A stretch of DNA of 64,000 nt from Bog-756 sp963704615 (GCA_963704615.1 OY969923.1:1364001-1428000), one strand, 5' to 3'. Counted from the first letter of the stretch, positions 7,091-15,622 are shown. Notes: generated from the letters alone by a model not told the origin. Numbers and translations: made by a program.

Positions 7091-8187
7091 CGTGCGGCCT
7101 GGCGAAAGGTGGCGGCCTCGACCGCTCCGTCGAGGGCAGCACGCAGGGTCCGGGTCTTGTAGTCCGAGGACACCGACGTATAGATGGCCAGGGTCGAGGC
7201 GTACTCGTGACCGGCCTGCTGTTGGACGAACAAGGCATCGAAGCCGTCCTCGATGAGGTGGGTCACGTAGCTGTGACGCAGACAGTGGAGCGTCAGCCCA
7301 CTGGGCAGACCGGCGGCCCGGGCCGAACGGGTGAAGGCCGCGTTGATCCGGTCCTCGGAGACGAGCGGGCCCCGCTCGGACGGCCACAGCCCGGTGCCTT
7401 CTGATTCCAACGTGGGCCAGACGTCCTCGACCCACTCGGCCAGCACCTCGGTCGACCAGTCGAACACAGTGAGCACGCTGCGCCGTCGAGGTGGTCCGCC
7501 CTTGGCCGCCTTCCCCCACCGGACCTGGCACACCCCATAGGTGCCGAACTCCGGTGCGGACGGATTGGAGCCGAAGTCGTTGATCTCGAGCATGCGGACC
7601 TCCCGACGTCGCAGTCCCCACCCATAAGCGACCTTGAGCATGGTGGCGTCCCGGAAGGCAGGCGCCCAACCCTTCTTGGCTCGGGACCGGATGGCCTCGA
7701 CATCGTCGTCGGCCGCGTCGAACAGGGCCTGGAGTTCCACCCGGGTCAGCGATCGGCGGTGGGGACCACCCTCGTACTCGGAGGTGTGGGTGGCCAGGTT
7801 CTCCGGACGACAGACCTGGCTCGGAGCAGCTCCGAACTGGGTGGCGCACGAGAGTGACCAGCCATAGGCCGGGTCGCACACGAAGTCGCAGAAGGAACCG
7901 ACGGCCAGTTGGTAGCTGCGGATGGTCGAGTGGGCCCGGTGCTCGTCGTCACGCAGCTCGCCGACCCAGGACTCGAGGTGTCCGGGCAACCACTCCCACG
8001 GCCATACCTGTGCGTGCACACGAAACCGGCGCACCACCCGCTCCCGGGCAGTGATGGTCACTTCGTTCAAGCTTCGGGCCAGTTGCTGGTCGCGCCAACC
8101 GTCCAACATCGCCTCGAACACATCGCCCGCGGCCACCTCGTCCGGTGACGTCGACGCGGCCAGCCACAGCCCTCTGGATCTGCTCAT
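7087..8187 (-). CDS. Tyrosine-type site-specific recombinase/integrase (first gene of trio)
   Basis: The protein has 366 residues. Its N-terminal ~110 residues form a SAM-like core-binding domain. The catalytic domain carries every family residue. Arg I is in GWGLRRREVRML. A lysine lies in the GKAAKGG hairpin. H-x-x-R-H is in LHCLRHSYVTH. GH is in QQAGHEYAST. The nucleophilic tyrosine is in LAIYTSVS. It should cut and rejoin DNA at short inverted core sites through a 3'-phosphotyrosine. ATG 8187 follows AGGGA at good spacing. It is the first gene of a three-gene operon with 4-bp overlaps. An attachment site would be expected near the element ends, but none could be identified by eye. Confidence 0.88.
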   Translation of the reverse strand: MSRSRGLWLAASTSPDEVAAGDVFEAMLDGWRDQQLARSLNEVTITARERVVRRFRVHAQVWPWEWLPGHLESWVGELRDDEHRAHSTIRSYQLAVGSFCDFVCDPAYGWSLSCATQFGAAPSQVCRPENLATHTSEYEGGPHRRSLTRVELQALFDAADDDVEAIRSRAKKGWAPAFRDATMLKVAYGWGLRRREVRMLEINDFGSNPSAPEFGTYGVCQVRWGKAAKGGPPRRRSVLTVFDWSTEVLAEWVEDVWPTLESEGTGLWPSERGPLVSEDRINAAFTRSARAAGLPSGLTLHCLRHSYVTHLIEDGFDALFVQQQAGHEYASTLAIYTSVSSDYKTRTLRAALDGAVEAATFRQAAR

Positions 8188-8423
8188 TCGGTTCCCTTTT
8201 CATGACTCGTTTTTGGACGCGGGATTCAATCATCAGATGCAATCGAACCCAGGGATGCCCACGTCAGAGCATGAATACGGTCACCACCAACTGCCCACTG
8301 CCGAGCACGCTCACAGTTCATACGTGCAGGCACGGGGCCTGATCACGTCACGACGGGAACATGCATCCAATCGAATATGCGGCAGAAGCCCCAGATCACC
8401 GGGTCGGTGGGGCACATTCCGGC

Positions 8424-8525
8424 CTACCTGGCGTCGGGTTGCTTGCTATCGAGATCGGAATACACCGCCACCGTGGATACCCCGAGCTCGCTGCAGGTCC
8501 GGATGACCCGAAGGCGAGGCTTTCC
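8424..8525 (-). pseudogene. Relic of a biotin carboxylase N-terminus
   Basis: The minus strand here encodes about 30 residues reading GKPRLRVIRTCSELGV and then STVAVYSDLD, ending in a stop at 8424. This closely resembles the first helix-strand of biotin carboxylases (IALRVIRACRELGIxTVAVYSDAD). The preceding Rossmann strand (KVLIANRGEIA) and everything after residue ~35 are absent. The fragment lies in a 389-bp stretch (8188-8576) with no intact gene. I see nothing else recognisable in the rest of that stretch. Confidence 0.5.
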
Positions 8526-8576
8526 CGGGCTTCCACCGGCTCACGTCTGAGCTACTGCCCAACTCGATCCAGTGGA

Positions 8577-8867
8577 TCACCGCTGGCGATCGGACGCCGG
8601 CCGATGAGCCCTCTTCACATCCTCGCCGGGGACGAGGGCCAGCGTGATCCGTCGATAGCCCAGTTCGAACCGCCGGCTGGATTCGTCGATTGCCCGGGCG
8701 GAGTGCGCAGCGAAGAGCGTAAAGCAGGTCTCATCGTCGGGCACATAGATGGTCTGAACATGACGCATCGAGCTGGCTTCGGCAGCAAATCGGTCGCCCT
8801 CTACTGCGGAGAGCAATGCCTCTTTGGGCACATGGGCCATATACCTCTCGGCCAGAAAGCATTGCAC
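8577..8867 (-). CDS. DUF4242-like small protein
   Basis: GTG 8867 is preferred over the upstream TTG because AGGGG sits about 8 nt before it. The 96-residue protein starts VQCFLAERYM and contains VQTIYVPDDETCFTLFAAHS. These match the order of DUF4242 proteins (FLVERYLP, then a conserved serine-rich turn, then SYVxxDxxxCLYEA). The family is widespread in actinobacteria and some members are annotated as nickel-binding; no function is established here. The C-terminus is basic. The gene lies alone between two gene relics on the same strand. Confidence 0.6.
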   Translation of the reverse strand: MQCFLAERYMAHVPKEALLSAVEGDRFAAEASSMRHVQTIYVPDDETCFTLFAAHSARAIDESSRRFELGYRRITLALVPGEDVKRAHRPASDRQR

Positions 8868-8933
8868 TGCTCTAGCCCCTGGCTCTCGTCGTGGCAACAA
8901 TCGGGAATCCGACCATGACGGTGATGGTACGGG

Positions 8934-9819
8934 TCAGGACCCGCCGTGGAATCCGTAGTTCCCGCATACCAAGTCGGCGGTAGATTGGCGAACCCGTGAA
9001 AGTTGCGTCCTCGACCGCACATCGAGTTTTCTGTAGATCCTCGTCAGCTGGGCTTCGACGGTACGTTGCGCCATGAACAACTGAGCGGCGACCTCAGCGT
9101 TGGTCAAGCCGGCGGCCACGAGGTCTGCCACCTTCCCGTCGACGATCGTCAACTCTGAGTCCGAATCTGTGGGTGCAACCGACCGGAGGCCCAGCCGTTC
9201 GACCTCGTCATGCGCACGCTGTTCCCACAGGGGTGCGCCAAGGTCCGCAAATATCTCCCTGGGGGCCTGAAGCGACGATTGTGCCATTTCTTATGCCGGG
9301 CAGGCCGATGCACTTCGCCTCCCACCAGAAGAGTCCGAGCATGGGCATGGGCAGCTCTCGATGGCATGCGAGAGCCGACTCGATGGTCGATTCAGCCGCG
9401 ACGAGGTCGACCTCCGCGGCCAGCAGCAGTCCCTTGCACTGCTGGGAGGTTGCGATCCCCCACAGTCGGCCCAACTCGACCGATCGGGATTCAAACGGCG
9501 CCAGCAGTTCCCATGCCGCTACATTGTGACCCAGTCGGATGAGCGCTTCGATCTCGTCGGGGAGGAACCGCAGAATCGCTGGCTCTCCGACTCCGATAGC
9601 CCGGACGAAATCCGCGGAAGGGCTCAGTTGCTCGTGTGCCGCCGAAGCGTCACCAGCCGACAGTGCGGCAAGTCCGAGAGCCTCGGCCGCTAGCACCGTG
9701 ACGGTCAACGGCATCCAGAGCAGTGAGATCTCCGGCGGGTAGCTCGACGCCGTTCTGGCGTTGTCGTGGCTGGCCAATTCAACACTTGGGCGACATCGAC
9801 GACCGATGCAGATCAACAA
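8934..9819 (-). pseudogene. Decayed LuxR/LAL-family regulator (C-terminal third, two frameshifts)
   Basis: Three minus-strand frames together spell the C-terminal part of a large ATP-dependent LuxR (LAL) regulator. Frame 1 (9819 to ~9330) has the TPR-like helices: LGLAALSAGDASAAHEQL, then GEPAILRFLPDEIEALIRLG, then ESALACHRELPMP. Frame 2 (~9330-9275) gives ARTLLVGGEVHRPARHKK. Frame 3 (~9275-8934) gives IFADLGAPLWEQRAHDEVE. It then gives the LuxR HTH: VADLVAAGLTNAEVAAQLF, VEAQLTRIYRKLDVRSRTQL. The N-terminal AAA/STAND ATPase is missing altogether. With two frameshifts and a 5' truncation it should be inactive as a whole, although the HTH-bearing ORF alone (8934-9287) could still be translated. 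Confidence 0.75.
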
Positions 9820-9838
9820 CCGACATGTCGATGACCGG

Positions 9839-10708
9839 TCACTTCGGGGTGTCGGCCGGGAGCTCCACCGGATAAGGCTCGGAGTAGTCGGCCGAGCGGC
9901 TCACGTCGCTCCATCTGCGGTCCTCGACGAGGAGTTGCTCGTCGAGTCGGATCGAGCCTTCAACAGCGTTCACCCCGAGGGGCAGGTGGTCGGGGATGTC
10001 TCGGCGCTTGGCGACCCGTACGAGGATCTCGGCCGCCCGCGTCGGGTCGCCTGCGGGGCCGTCGGTGCTCTGCCGGACACGGCTGTTCATCGCGCCGACC
10101 GTCGGAGCGTAGGCCTCGGGGATGTCGTGGACGGTCATCGAGGAGCCGGCCCAGTCGGTCCGAAAGCCGCTCGGCTCGACGACCATGACCTTCACGCCGA
10201 ACGGCGCGGTCTCGGCCCGCAACACCCTGCTGAAGCCGTCGATTGCAAACTTGGCGGCCTGGTACGAGGCGATTCCGGACGAGCCACCGACGCGTCCGCC
10301 CACAGACGAGATCTGCATGAAGAGGCCGCCCCCTTGCTCCCGAAGGACCGGGATCGCCGCTTTGGAGACGTGGTAGACGCCCCAGAAGTTTGTCTCGAAT
10401 TGGGCGCGGAAGTCCTCGTCGTCGGTGGTCTCGATGGGTGAGACGTTGGCGTAACCGGCGTTGTTGACGATGACGTCCAATCGGCCCAAGTGGCGGCGGG
10501 CGTCAGCGATCGCTGAAGGGGCGGCATGTGCGTCGGTGACATCCAGACCGATCGTATGGATGCGCTCGCCGTATTCGGCGACGAGGTCGTCGAGCTGCGC
10601 TGGCCTGCGGGCGGTGGCGGCGACGAGGTCGCCGGCGTCAAGGGCGGCCCGGGCGAGGGCGCGGCCCAGTCCACGTGAGGAGCCGGTGATGAACCAGGTT
10701 TGTTCCAT
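9839..10708 (-). CDS. SDR family NAD(P)-dependent oxidoreductase
   Basis: ATG 10708, directly after a G-rich ribosome-binding stretch, gives 289 residues with the classical short-chain dehydrogenase motifs. The cofactor loop is TGSSRGLG near the N-terminus. NNAG follows the fourth strand. The catalytic serine is in ISSVGG and YQAAK is the catalytic Tyr-x3-Lys. The substrate is unknown; this subgroup is often a ketone/alcohol oxidoreductase. The gene is divergent from the TetR gene at 10767, and the two share a 58-bp spacer with a short palindrome. Control of the SDR by that regulator is therefore likely. Confidence 0.88.
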   Translation of the reverse strand: MEQTWFITGSSRGLGRALARAALDAGDLVAATARRPAQLDDLVAEYGERIHTIGLDVTDAHAAPSAIADARRHLGRLDVIVNNAGYANVSPIETTDDEDFRAQFETNFWGVYHVSKAAIPVLREQGGGLFMQISSVGGRVGGSSGIASYQAAKFAIDGFSRVLRAETAPFGVKVMVVEPSGFRTDWAGSSMTVHDIPEAYAPTVGAMNSRVRQSTDGPAGDPTRAAEILVRVAKRRDIPDHLPLGVNAVEGSIRLDEQLLVEDRRWSDVSRSADYSEPYPVELPADTPK

Positions 10709-10740
10709 CCCCCCAATACAACACGGCTTTCTCATTAGTG

Positions 10741-10751
10741 CAACTCCGTTG
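10741..10751 (+). promoter_or_regulatory. Palindrome in SDR/TetR divergent spacer, candidate operator
   Basis: CAAC-TCC-GTTG is a perfect 4-3-4 inverted repeat in the 58-bp spacer. A TATATT-like hexamer (about 10755-10760) lies just before the TetR start. Position and symmetry fit a TetR-type operator, but the arms are short. Confidence 0.35.
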
Positions 10752-10766
10752 TGGTATATTGAGGGG

Positions 10767-11447
10767 GTGCAGGGGCCCGGATTCCAGCGGGCGCGGAGCA
10801 CTGAGGCGAAGAACCTGCGAGAAGCGGCGATCCTTGATGCCGCGCGCCGGCTGGGCGCCGAACGGGGGATCCGGCAGGTCACCCTGACCGAGATCGCTGA
10901 AGCGGTCGGCATGCATAAGTCGGCGATGCTGCGCTACTTCGAGACGCGCGAGGAAATCTTTCTACGACTGACCGCCGAGGCGTGGCAGGAGTGGTCGACA
11001 GCGGTGCGCGCCGAGCTCGGGATGCTCGCAAACCGAACTCCGGTCGCCGTCGCGGCCGTATTGGCCAAGACGCTCGCGGCCCGGGGTGCCTTCTGCGACC
11101 TTCTTGCGCAGGCTCCGCTCAATCTCGAACGAAACGTTTCGGTCGAAGCAGTGCGCGCCTTCAAGCTCGTAGTCCACACCGAGCTCGACGCGATTGTCGT
11201 TTCGGTCCGTAGTTTGCTGCCCACGCTCAGCAGGAACGATGGTGTCGACATCATCGCGGCAGCGACGTCGTTGTCCGGCGCGTTCTGGCAGATGGCGACA
11301 CCAGGACCGGAAATTGCGGCCCTGTATCGCAGCGATCCTCGGCTCTCCCACGCCGTGGTCGATGTCGAAGCGCGCGTCCAGCGGTTGTTGAGCGCCCTCA
11401 TCCAAGGCTTTCTGGACCAACGTGCGCCCACGAAACTGGATCGGTAG
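10767..11447 (+). CDS. TetR family transcriptional regulator
   Basis: GTG 10767, preceded by GAGGGG, gives 226 residues. The N-terminal HTH is standard: AAILDAARRLGAERGIRQVT, then TEIAEAVGMHKSAMLRYFET. The C-terminal ligand/dimer domain resembles the TetR_C domain of actinobacterial repressors. It is encoded divergently from the SDR gene, the usual layout for a repressor and its target. The inducer is unknown. Confidence 0.88.
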   Translation: MQGPGFQRARSTEAKNLREAAILDAARRLGAERGIRQVTLTEIAEAVGMHKSAMLRYFETREEIFLRLTAEAWQEWSTAVRAELGMLANRTPVAVAAVLAKTLAARGAFCDLLAQAPLNLERNVSVEAVRAFKLVVHTELDAIVVSVRSLLPTLSRNDGVDIIAAATSLSGAFWQMATPGPEIAALYRSDPRLSHAVVDVEARVQRLLSALIQGFLDQRAPTKLDR

Positions 11448-11586
11448 TCCATTGATCAGCGGTCGCTTTCTTCTCCCATTGCGATGCAGTCGGACGCCCT
11501 GTTGGGCACAGAGGAAGAGATGACTGCGAGAGACGTTTGCGCTCGTACTGTCATCGCGGGGCCGACTATTGGGGGACTGACCGAAG

Positions 11587-13440
11587 TCAACGCAACGCGC
11601 GGTCGAGGTTGTACGCAGCGCTGATCAGCGCGAGATGGGTGAGGGCCTGAGGAAAGTTGCCTTGTTGCTCTCCCGTCTGGCCGATCTGCTCAGCGTACAA
11701 TCCCACGTGATTGGCATAGGTGAGCATCTTCTCGAACGTGATCCGCGCCTCATCGAGCCGACCGGCGCGAGTCAAGGCCTCGACATGCCAGAACGAACAC
11801 ACGGTAAAGGTTCCTTCTTGGCCACGAAGCCCGTCGGGACTGGCCTCCGGGTCGTAGCGATACACCAAGGAATCCGACACCAACGACTTGCTGAGCTCGT
11901 CCAACGTGGACAGCCATTTCGGATCGGTGGGGGAGATGAATTTGGCCAGGGGCATCATGAGGACAGCTGCATCGAGGACAGTGCTGCCTTCGTGTTGAAC
12001 AAAGGCGCGGCGCTCCGTCGACCAGCCGGCCTCCATGATGCGGGAGTAGATCTCGTCCCGGACGCGGCACCAGTGCACCTGATCCGCGGGCAGTCCCCGA
12101 TGAACGGCCATGCGGATGGCCCGTTCGACGGCCACCCAACACATCAACCGGGAGTACAAGAACCTTTGGCGGCCTCCTCGGGTCTCCCAGATTCCCTCAT
12201 CGGGCTGGTCCCAGTTGGCGCACACCCAATCTGTTCGTGAACGGACTGCTTCCCACTGATCTGAGGAGAGCGGCTGTGCCCACTTGTCGTAGAGATAGAC
12301 CGAGTCCATCAGCTCGCCATAGATGTCAAGCTGCAACTGACGAGCGGCGCCGTTCCCCACCCGCACCGGAGCCGAGCCTCGGTGACCCTCGAGGTCTGGC
12401 AGTTCCCGCTCCGGCAGATCCGACCGTCCGTCGATGCCGTACATGACCTGCAGGGGTCCGGTTGGGCTCCCGTCGGGAGTAGCACACCGGGTCAGGAAGT
12501 TCATGAATGCGGTCGCCTCGTCCTCGAATCCGAGCCGCAACAGCGCGTAGACGCAGAACGCAGCGTCCCTTATCCAGACGTAGCGGTAGTCCCAGTTGCG
12601 TTCCCCCCCGATTTGTTCCGGAAGGCTGGTCGTGGGGGCGGCGATAATGGCCCCGGTGGGGGCGTAGGTCAACAGCTTGAGGGTCAAGGCAGACCGATGG
12701 ACGACCTCTCGCCAGCGCCCCCGATACTGCGAGGCGGAGAGCCAGTCCCACCAGAAGTGAACCGTCGACATCAATTGATCGAGCGTCTCCTTCGCTCCGC
12801 ACACTCGCAGCTCGGTTGAGGAGCCGACGTGCTCCAGGGAAAAGACGGCCACCCCGCCCTCCTCCAAGGTGAACTCGCTCACCGCGTCGCCCTCGTCGAG
12901 CGCTAAGGGCTCGGTGGACCCGAGGTAGAGCGACAGCTCGGAGGAAGCGAAGAGCACGCCGTCTCGAACCGCCGAGACGTCGTGGGGGTCGGAGCCGTAG
13001 TTGAACCGCGGGGCCGCCCGCATACGGAACGGCATCGTGCCCCTGACGCACTGAACACGGCGGATCAGGCGCCGCCCCCGGCTGGACGACGGGTCGTGAA
13101 CGGGCATGAAATCCTGGATCTCGCCGATTCCCTCTTCGGCGAAGAATCTGGTCATGAGCACGTTCGTGTCGGGAAGGTAGAACTGTCTTGTCCGGGTGGG
13201 GATCGGAGGCTTGAGGGCAAAGAAGCCTCCTCGGTTGGCGTCGAGGATGGACCCGAAGACGCTCGGCGAGTCGAAGGCCGGGCAGCAAAACCAATCGATG
13301 GTCCCGTTCGTCCCGACGAGGGCGACGGTATGGAGATCACCGACGAGACCGTGCTCGGCGATCGGGAGGTACTCACCGGCTGACTCTGGACGATCCGATG
13401 GCAATCCGAGCTTCACGTCCCGAAAACCGGTGGAACCCAT
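11587..13440 (-). CDS. Glycoside hydrolase family 15 protein (glucoamylase/trehalase-like)
   Basis: ATG 13440 gives 617 residues, normal for actinobacterial GH15. The N-terminal super-sandwich begins LPIAEHGLVGDLHTVALVG and contains GTIDWFCCPAFDSPSVFG. The (alpha/alpha)6 barrel includes NWDYRYVWIRDAAF, a strong GH15 signature, and LQLDIYGELMD. Catalytic glutamates lie in this barrel but were not assigned. Members release glucose from alpha-glucans or cleave trehalose. There is no signal peptide, so it acts in the cytoplasm. It starts 6 bp after the epimerase gene stop, so the two are probably co-transcribed and controlled with the divergent MarR gene. Confidence 0.88.
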   Translation of the reverse strand: MGSTGFRDVKLGLPSDRPESAGEYLPIAEHGLVGDLHTVALVGTNGTIDWFCCPAFDSPSVFGSILDANRGGFFALKPPIPTRTRQFYLPDTNVLMTRFFAEEGIGEIQDFMPVHDPSSSRGRRLIRRVQCVRGTMPFRMRAAPRFNYGSDPHDVSAVRDGVLFASSELSLYLGSTEPLALDEGDAVSEFTLEEGGVAVFSLEHVGSSTELRVCGAKETLDQLMSTVHFWWDWLSASQYRGRWREVVHRSALTLKLLTYAPTGAIIAAPTTSLPEQIGGERNWDYRYVWIRDAAFCVYALLRLGFEDEATAFMNFLTRCATPDGSPTGPLQVMYGIDGRSDLPERELPDLEGHRGSAPVRVGNGAARQLQLDIYGELMDSVYLYDKWAQPLSSDQWEAVRSRTDWVCANWDQPDEGIWETRGGRQRFLYSRLMCWVAVERAIRMAVHRGLPADQVHWCRVRDEIYSRIMEAGWSTERRAFVQHEGSTVLDAAVLMMPLAKFISPTDPKWLSTLDELSKSLVSDSLVYRYDPEASPDGLRGQEGTFTVCSFWHVEALTRAGRLDEARITFEKMLTYANHVGLYAEQIGQTGEQQGNFPQALTHLALISAAYNLDRALR

Positions 13441-13446
13441 CAATGC

Positions 13447-14328
13447 TTAGTGGCGGTAACTGCCGTGTCGTAATTCGTCCACCAACCCCGGATGGGTGGG
13501 AAGCCAACCGAGTTCAGATCGCGCCCTGATCGCGGCTGTACCTGAATCGTCCAGCAGGACCTCGGCTAAGTAGTCGCCGAGCCTGGCCCGAGCCTCGTCA
13601 TCTGAACCGGGGACGGCCCCGGCAGCGCCCACCGCAACCGCAGCAGCCTCAGTCAGTTCAGCGACGGTCGGACTCAGCCCGTTCGCCACGACGTAGCGGC
13701 CCCGGGCGGAGTCGCTTTCCAACACCCGTCGGAAGAGATCCGCCAGGTCGGCGACATGAACGGTCGTCCAGTGCTGTTGACCGGTGCCGAGCATGATCAA
13801 ATTGTCGGCGGGGTCCCGAGGGGATCCGAGGAGCAGTCCGACGATCCCTCCTCCGCCGTCACCGTAGGCGGTGCCGGACGTGATCACGACGCCGCGCATA
13901 CCGCCTGCATCCAGCACGCGGCGTTCGATCGGCTCTTTCCACGCCACCATTGGCGGCGCGTTGATCGGCGAATCATCGGTAATCGCGGTGTTCGGTCCGT
14001 AGATCCACAGGCCGCTGATGTGGAGATAGGGCTTGCCGGTGCCGCCGAATGCCTCGATCGCGGCGTCCGCCACAGCAGAGTCGAGGTCCGCGCTGGTGGC
14101 GTCTCCCGGACTGGCGGTGTGGATGGCGCCATCCACGGCGCTGAACACTTTGACCACAGCGGCTCGATCGTTGAGGTCGACGATGGCCGGGGTAGCGCCC
14201 CGATCGGCGACCGCGTGAGATTGAGCGTCGTCACGGACAAGTGCGGTCACCTCGTGCCCATTTGCCTGTAGCCCGGCGAGGATGTGGGATCCGACGAACC
14301 CCGTTGCTCCGGTGAGTGCCACTTTCAT
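13447..14328 (-). CDS. NAD-dependent epimerase/dehydratase family protein
   Basis: The 293-residue extended SDR begins with the Rossmann loop GATGFVGSH at the N-terminus. The segment around residues 105-160 (HISGLWIYGPN, SGTAYGDGGGG) corresponds to the usual active-site region, but the YxxxK motif is not obvious and the family assignment rests on the Rossmann part. The start has a strong AGGAGG site. It precedes the GH15 gene by 6 bp. The 301-bp spacer upstream is shared with a divergent MarR regulator, a common layout for detoxification or redox operons. Confidence 0.82.
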   Translation of the reverse strand: MKVALTGATGFVGSHILAGLQANGHEVTALVRDDAQSHAVADRGATPAIVDLNDRAAVVKVFSAVDGAIHTASPGDATSADLDSAVADAAIEAFGGTGKPYLHISGLWIYGPNTAITDDSPINAPPMVAWKEPIERRVLDAGGMRGVVITSGTAYGDGGGGIVGLLLGSPRDPADNLIMLGTGQQHWTTVHVADLADLFRRVLESDSARGRYVVANGLSPTVAELTEAAAVAVGAAGAVPGSDDEARARLGDYLAEVLLDDSGTAAIRARSELGWLPTHPGLVDELRHGSYRH

Positions 14329-14451
14329 GTCTGATTGCCTCCTGTCTCGGTCGACGGACCGCTCGAGTTTCGGGCGGTAAATGAGTCGCGCTCTTAACCG
14401 GCCGGGTCGCTTACCAAGCGAACCCTGAGGGATGCGAAGTCCCGGTGATCA

Positions 14452-14481
14452 CTTATACGCCACGTGCAGTGTAAGGGCGTA
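14452..14481 (+). promoter_or_regulatory. Nested dyads in epimerase/MarR spacer, candidate MarR operator
   Basis: Within the 301-bp spacer (14329-14629), CTTATAC (14452-14458) and GTGTAAG (14469-14475) form a 24-bp dyad with one mismatch. TACGCC (14456-14461) and GGCGTA (14476-14481) form a second, overlapping one. Nothing else recognisable was seen in the spacer apart from a GATA-N8-TATC pair at 14598-14613 close to the marR start. Confidence 0.35.
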
Positions 14482-14629
14482 GGACTTGCTGTGTCAAGTC
14501 ATTTCGTCGTCATGTTCGCAGGTTTGAGACGGAATCTAGTGCCTCTGAGGGCGGCTTGGCAGCAAGAGTCGCCGGGACGGGTGCTCGAGCGTCACTTGAT
14601 AGAGTAAGTTATCGACTAGTATCCGGGGA

Positions 14630-15127
14630 GTGGCCGGTTCAGAGCGAGAGGACCCCGACGAGACGGGGGTGGAGTGGCTGACCGCCGATGAGCTCGACTC
14701 TTGGCTTTCAGTGGTGCGGTTGATGACCTGGCTTCCCTGGTCAATCGACCAGCAGCTGCAACGCGACTCCAAGCTTGGGATGGTCGAGTACCAGGTATTG
14801 GCCATGCTCTCGGAGAGCCCGGGGCGAACGAAGCGGATGAGCTCGCTCGCCGAGGTCACCAACGCGTCCTTGTCGCGGCTGTCACGTGTTGTCACCCGCC
14901 TCGAGGAGCGGGGGTTGGTGCATCGCGAGCCGGATCCGACCGACGGGCGCTTCACCAATGCGATCCTCACCGAGGACGGGTTTCGGGCACTCGCCGAAGC
15001 AGCTCCGGGCCACGTCGCACATGTCCGGTCGCTTGTGATTGACGTCCTGTCGCCCGAGCAACTGCGGAGGCTTGGCCGCGACGCAGACCGAATCCTGTCC
15101 CGCATCGACACGTCTGCCATCAACTAA
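14630..15127 (+). CDS. MarR family transcriptional regulator
   Basis: GTG 14630 gives 165 residues. The winged-helix core is clear: LGMVEYQVLAMLSESPGRT, LAEVTNASLSRLSRVVTRLE, then the wing ERGLVHREPDPTDGR with the DxR motif typical of MarR wings. It is probably a repressor of the divergent epimerase-GH15 pair, released by a small ligand. Both the target and the ligand are inferences. Confidence 0.9.
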   Translation: MAGSEREDPDETGVEWLTADELDSWLSVVRLMTWLPWSIDQQLQRDSKLGMVEYQVLAMLSESPGRTKRMSSLAEVTNASLSRLSRVVTRLEERGLVHREPDPTDGRFTNAILTEDGFRALAEAAPGHVAHVRSLVIDVLSPEQLRRLGRDADRILSRIDTSAIN

Positions 15128-15256
15128 GGGTCTAACGACTGGAACATCGAATCAGGTGACATTGACGCAAACACTCTGGCGTCGGGGCGCGGGCGTCGGC
15201 ATCGAGAAGCTGTCTCTGCACTCACTACCTCACAGAGAGGCGCGTACTCTGAAGCA

Positions 15257-15622
15257 ATGGTTGGCTGTGGTATCGAAGCTCGGGTCCGGGGGATCTGTAT
15301 GGCGCTTCCAGGGACGACGGAGAAGCTCAGCCACGGCGCTCCCGCATTCTTCGCTGGAAAGCAGTTCGTGATGCTGTGGCCGCATGGTCACCACGACAAC
15401 ACATTCCCCCATCTGTGGTGCGCTGCGCCTCCGGGAGCCCAAGAAGGGTTCGTGTCCACGAAGCCAGGTGTCTTCTTCCGGCCGCCCTACGTGGGGTCGA
15501 GAGGTTGGCTGGGAATGCGGCTCAGCGGTCGGGTGGACTGGGGTGAGGTCGAGGTGCTTTGCGAAGAGGCCTACCGTGCCGTCGCACCAAAGAAATTGGT
15601 TGTGGTGCTGGATGCAAGGTGA
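15257..15622 (+). CDS. MmcQ/YjbR family protein
   Basis: The 121-residue protein has the YjbR double-wing layout. ALPGTTEKLSHGAPAFFAGK is near the N-terminus. The middle has PGVFFRPPYVGSRGWLGMRL, matching the PPYVGxRGWVGxxL signature. The end reads AYRAVAPKKLV. Members are small single-domain proteins, sometimes annotated as DNA-binding, without a firmly known role. It stands alone with about 130 bp on either side. Confidence 0.85.
   Translation: MVGCGIEARVRGICMALPGTTEKLSHGAPAFFAGKQFVMLWPHGHHDNTFPHLWCAAPPGAQEGFVSTKPGVFFRPPYVGSRGWLGMRLSGRVDWGEVEVLCEEAYRAVAPKKLVVVLDAR

Noticed and set aside
8225..8265. GGGTTCGATT on the minus strand, resembling a tRNA T-arm
   Set aside because: The flanks do not pair as a T-stem and no acceptor or anticodon arm is present; not a tRNA or an obvious att copy.
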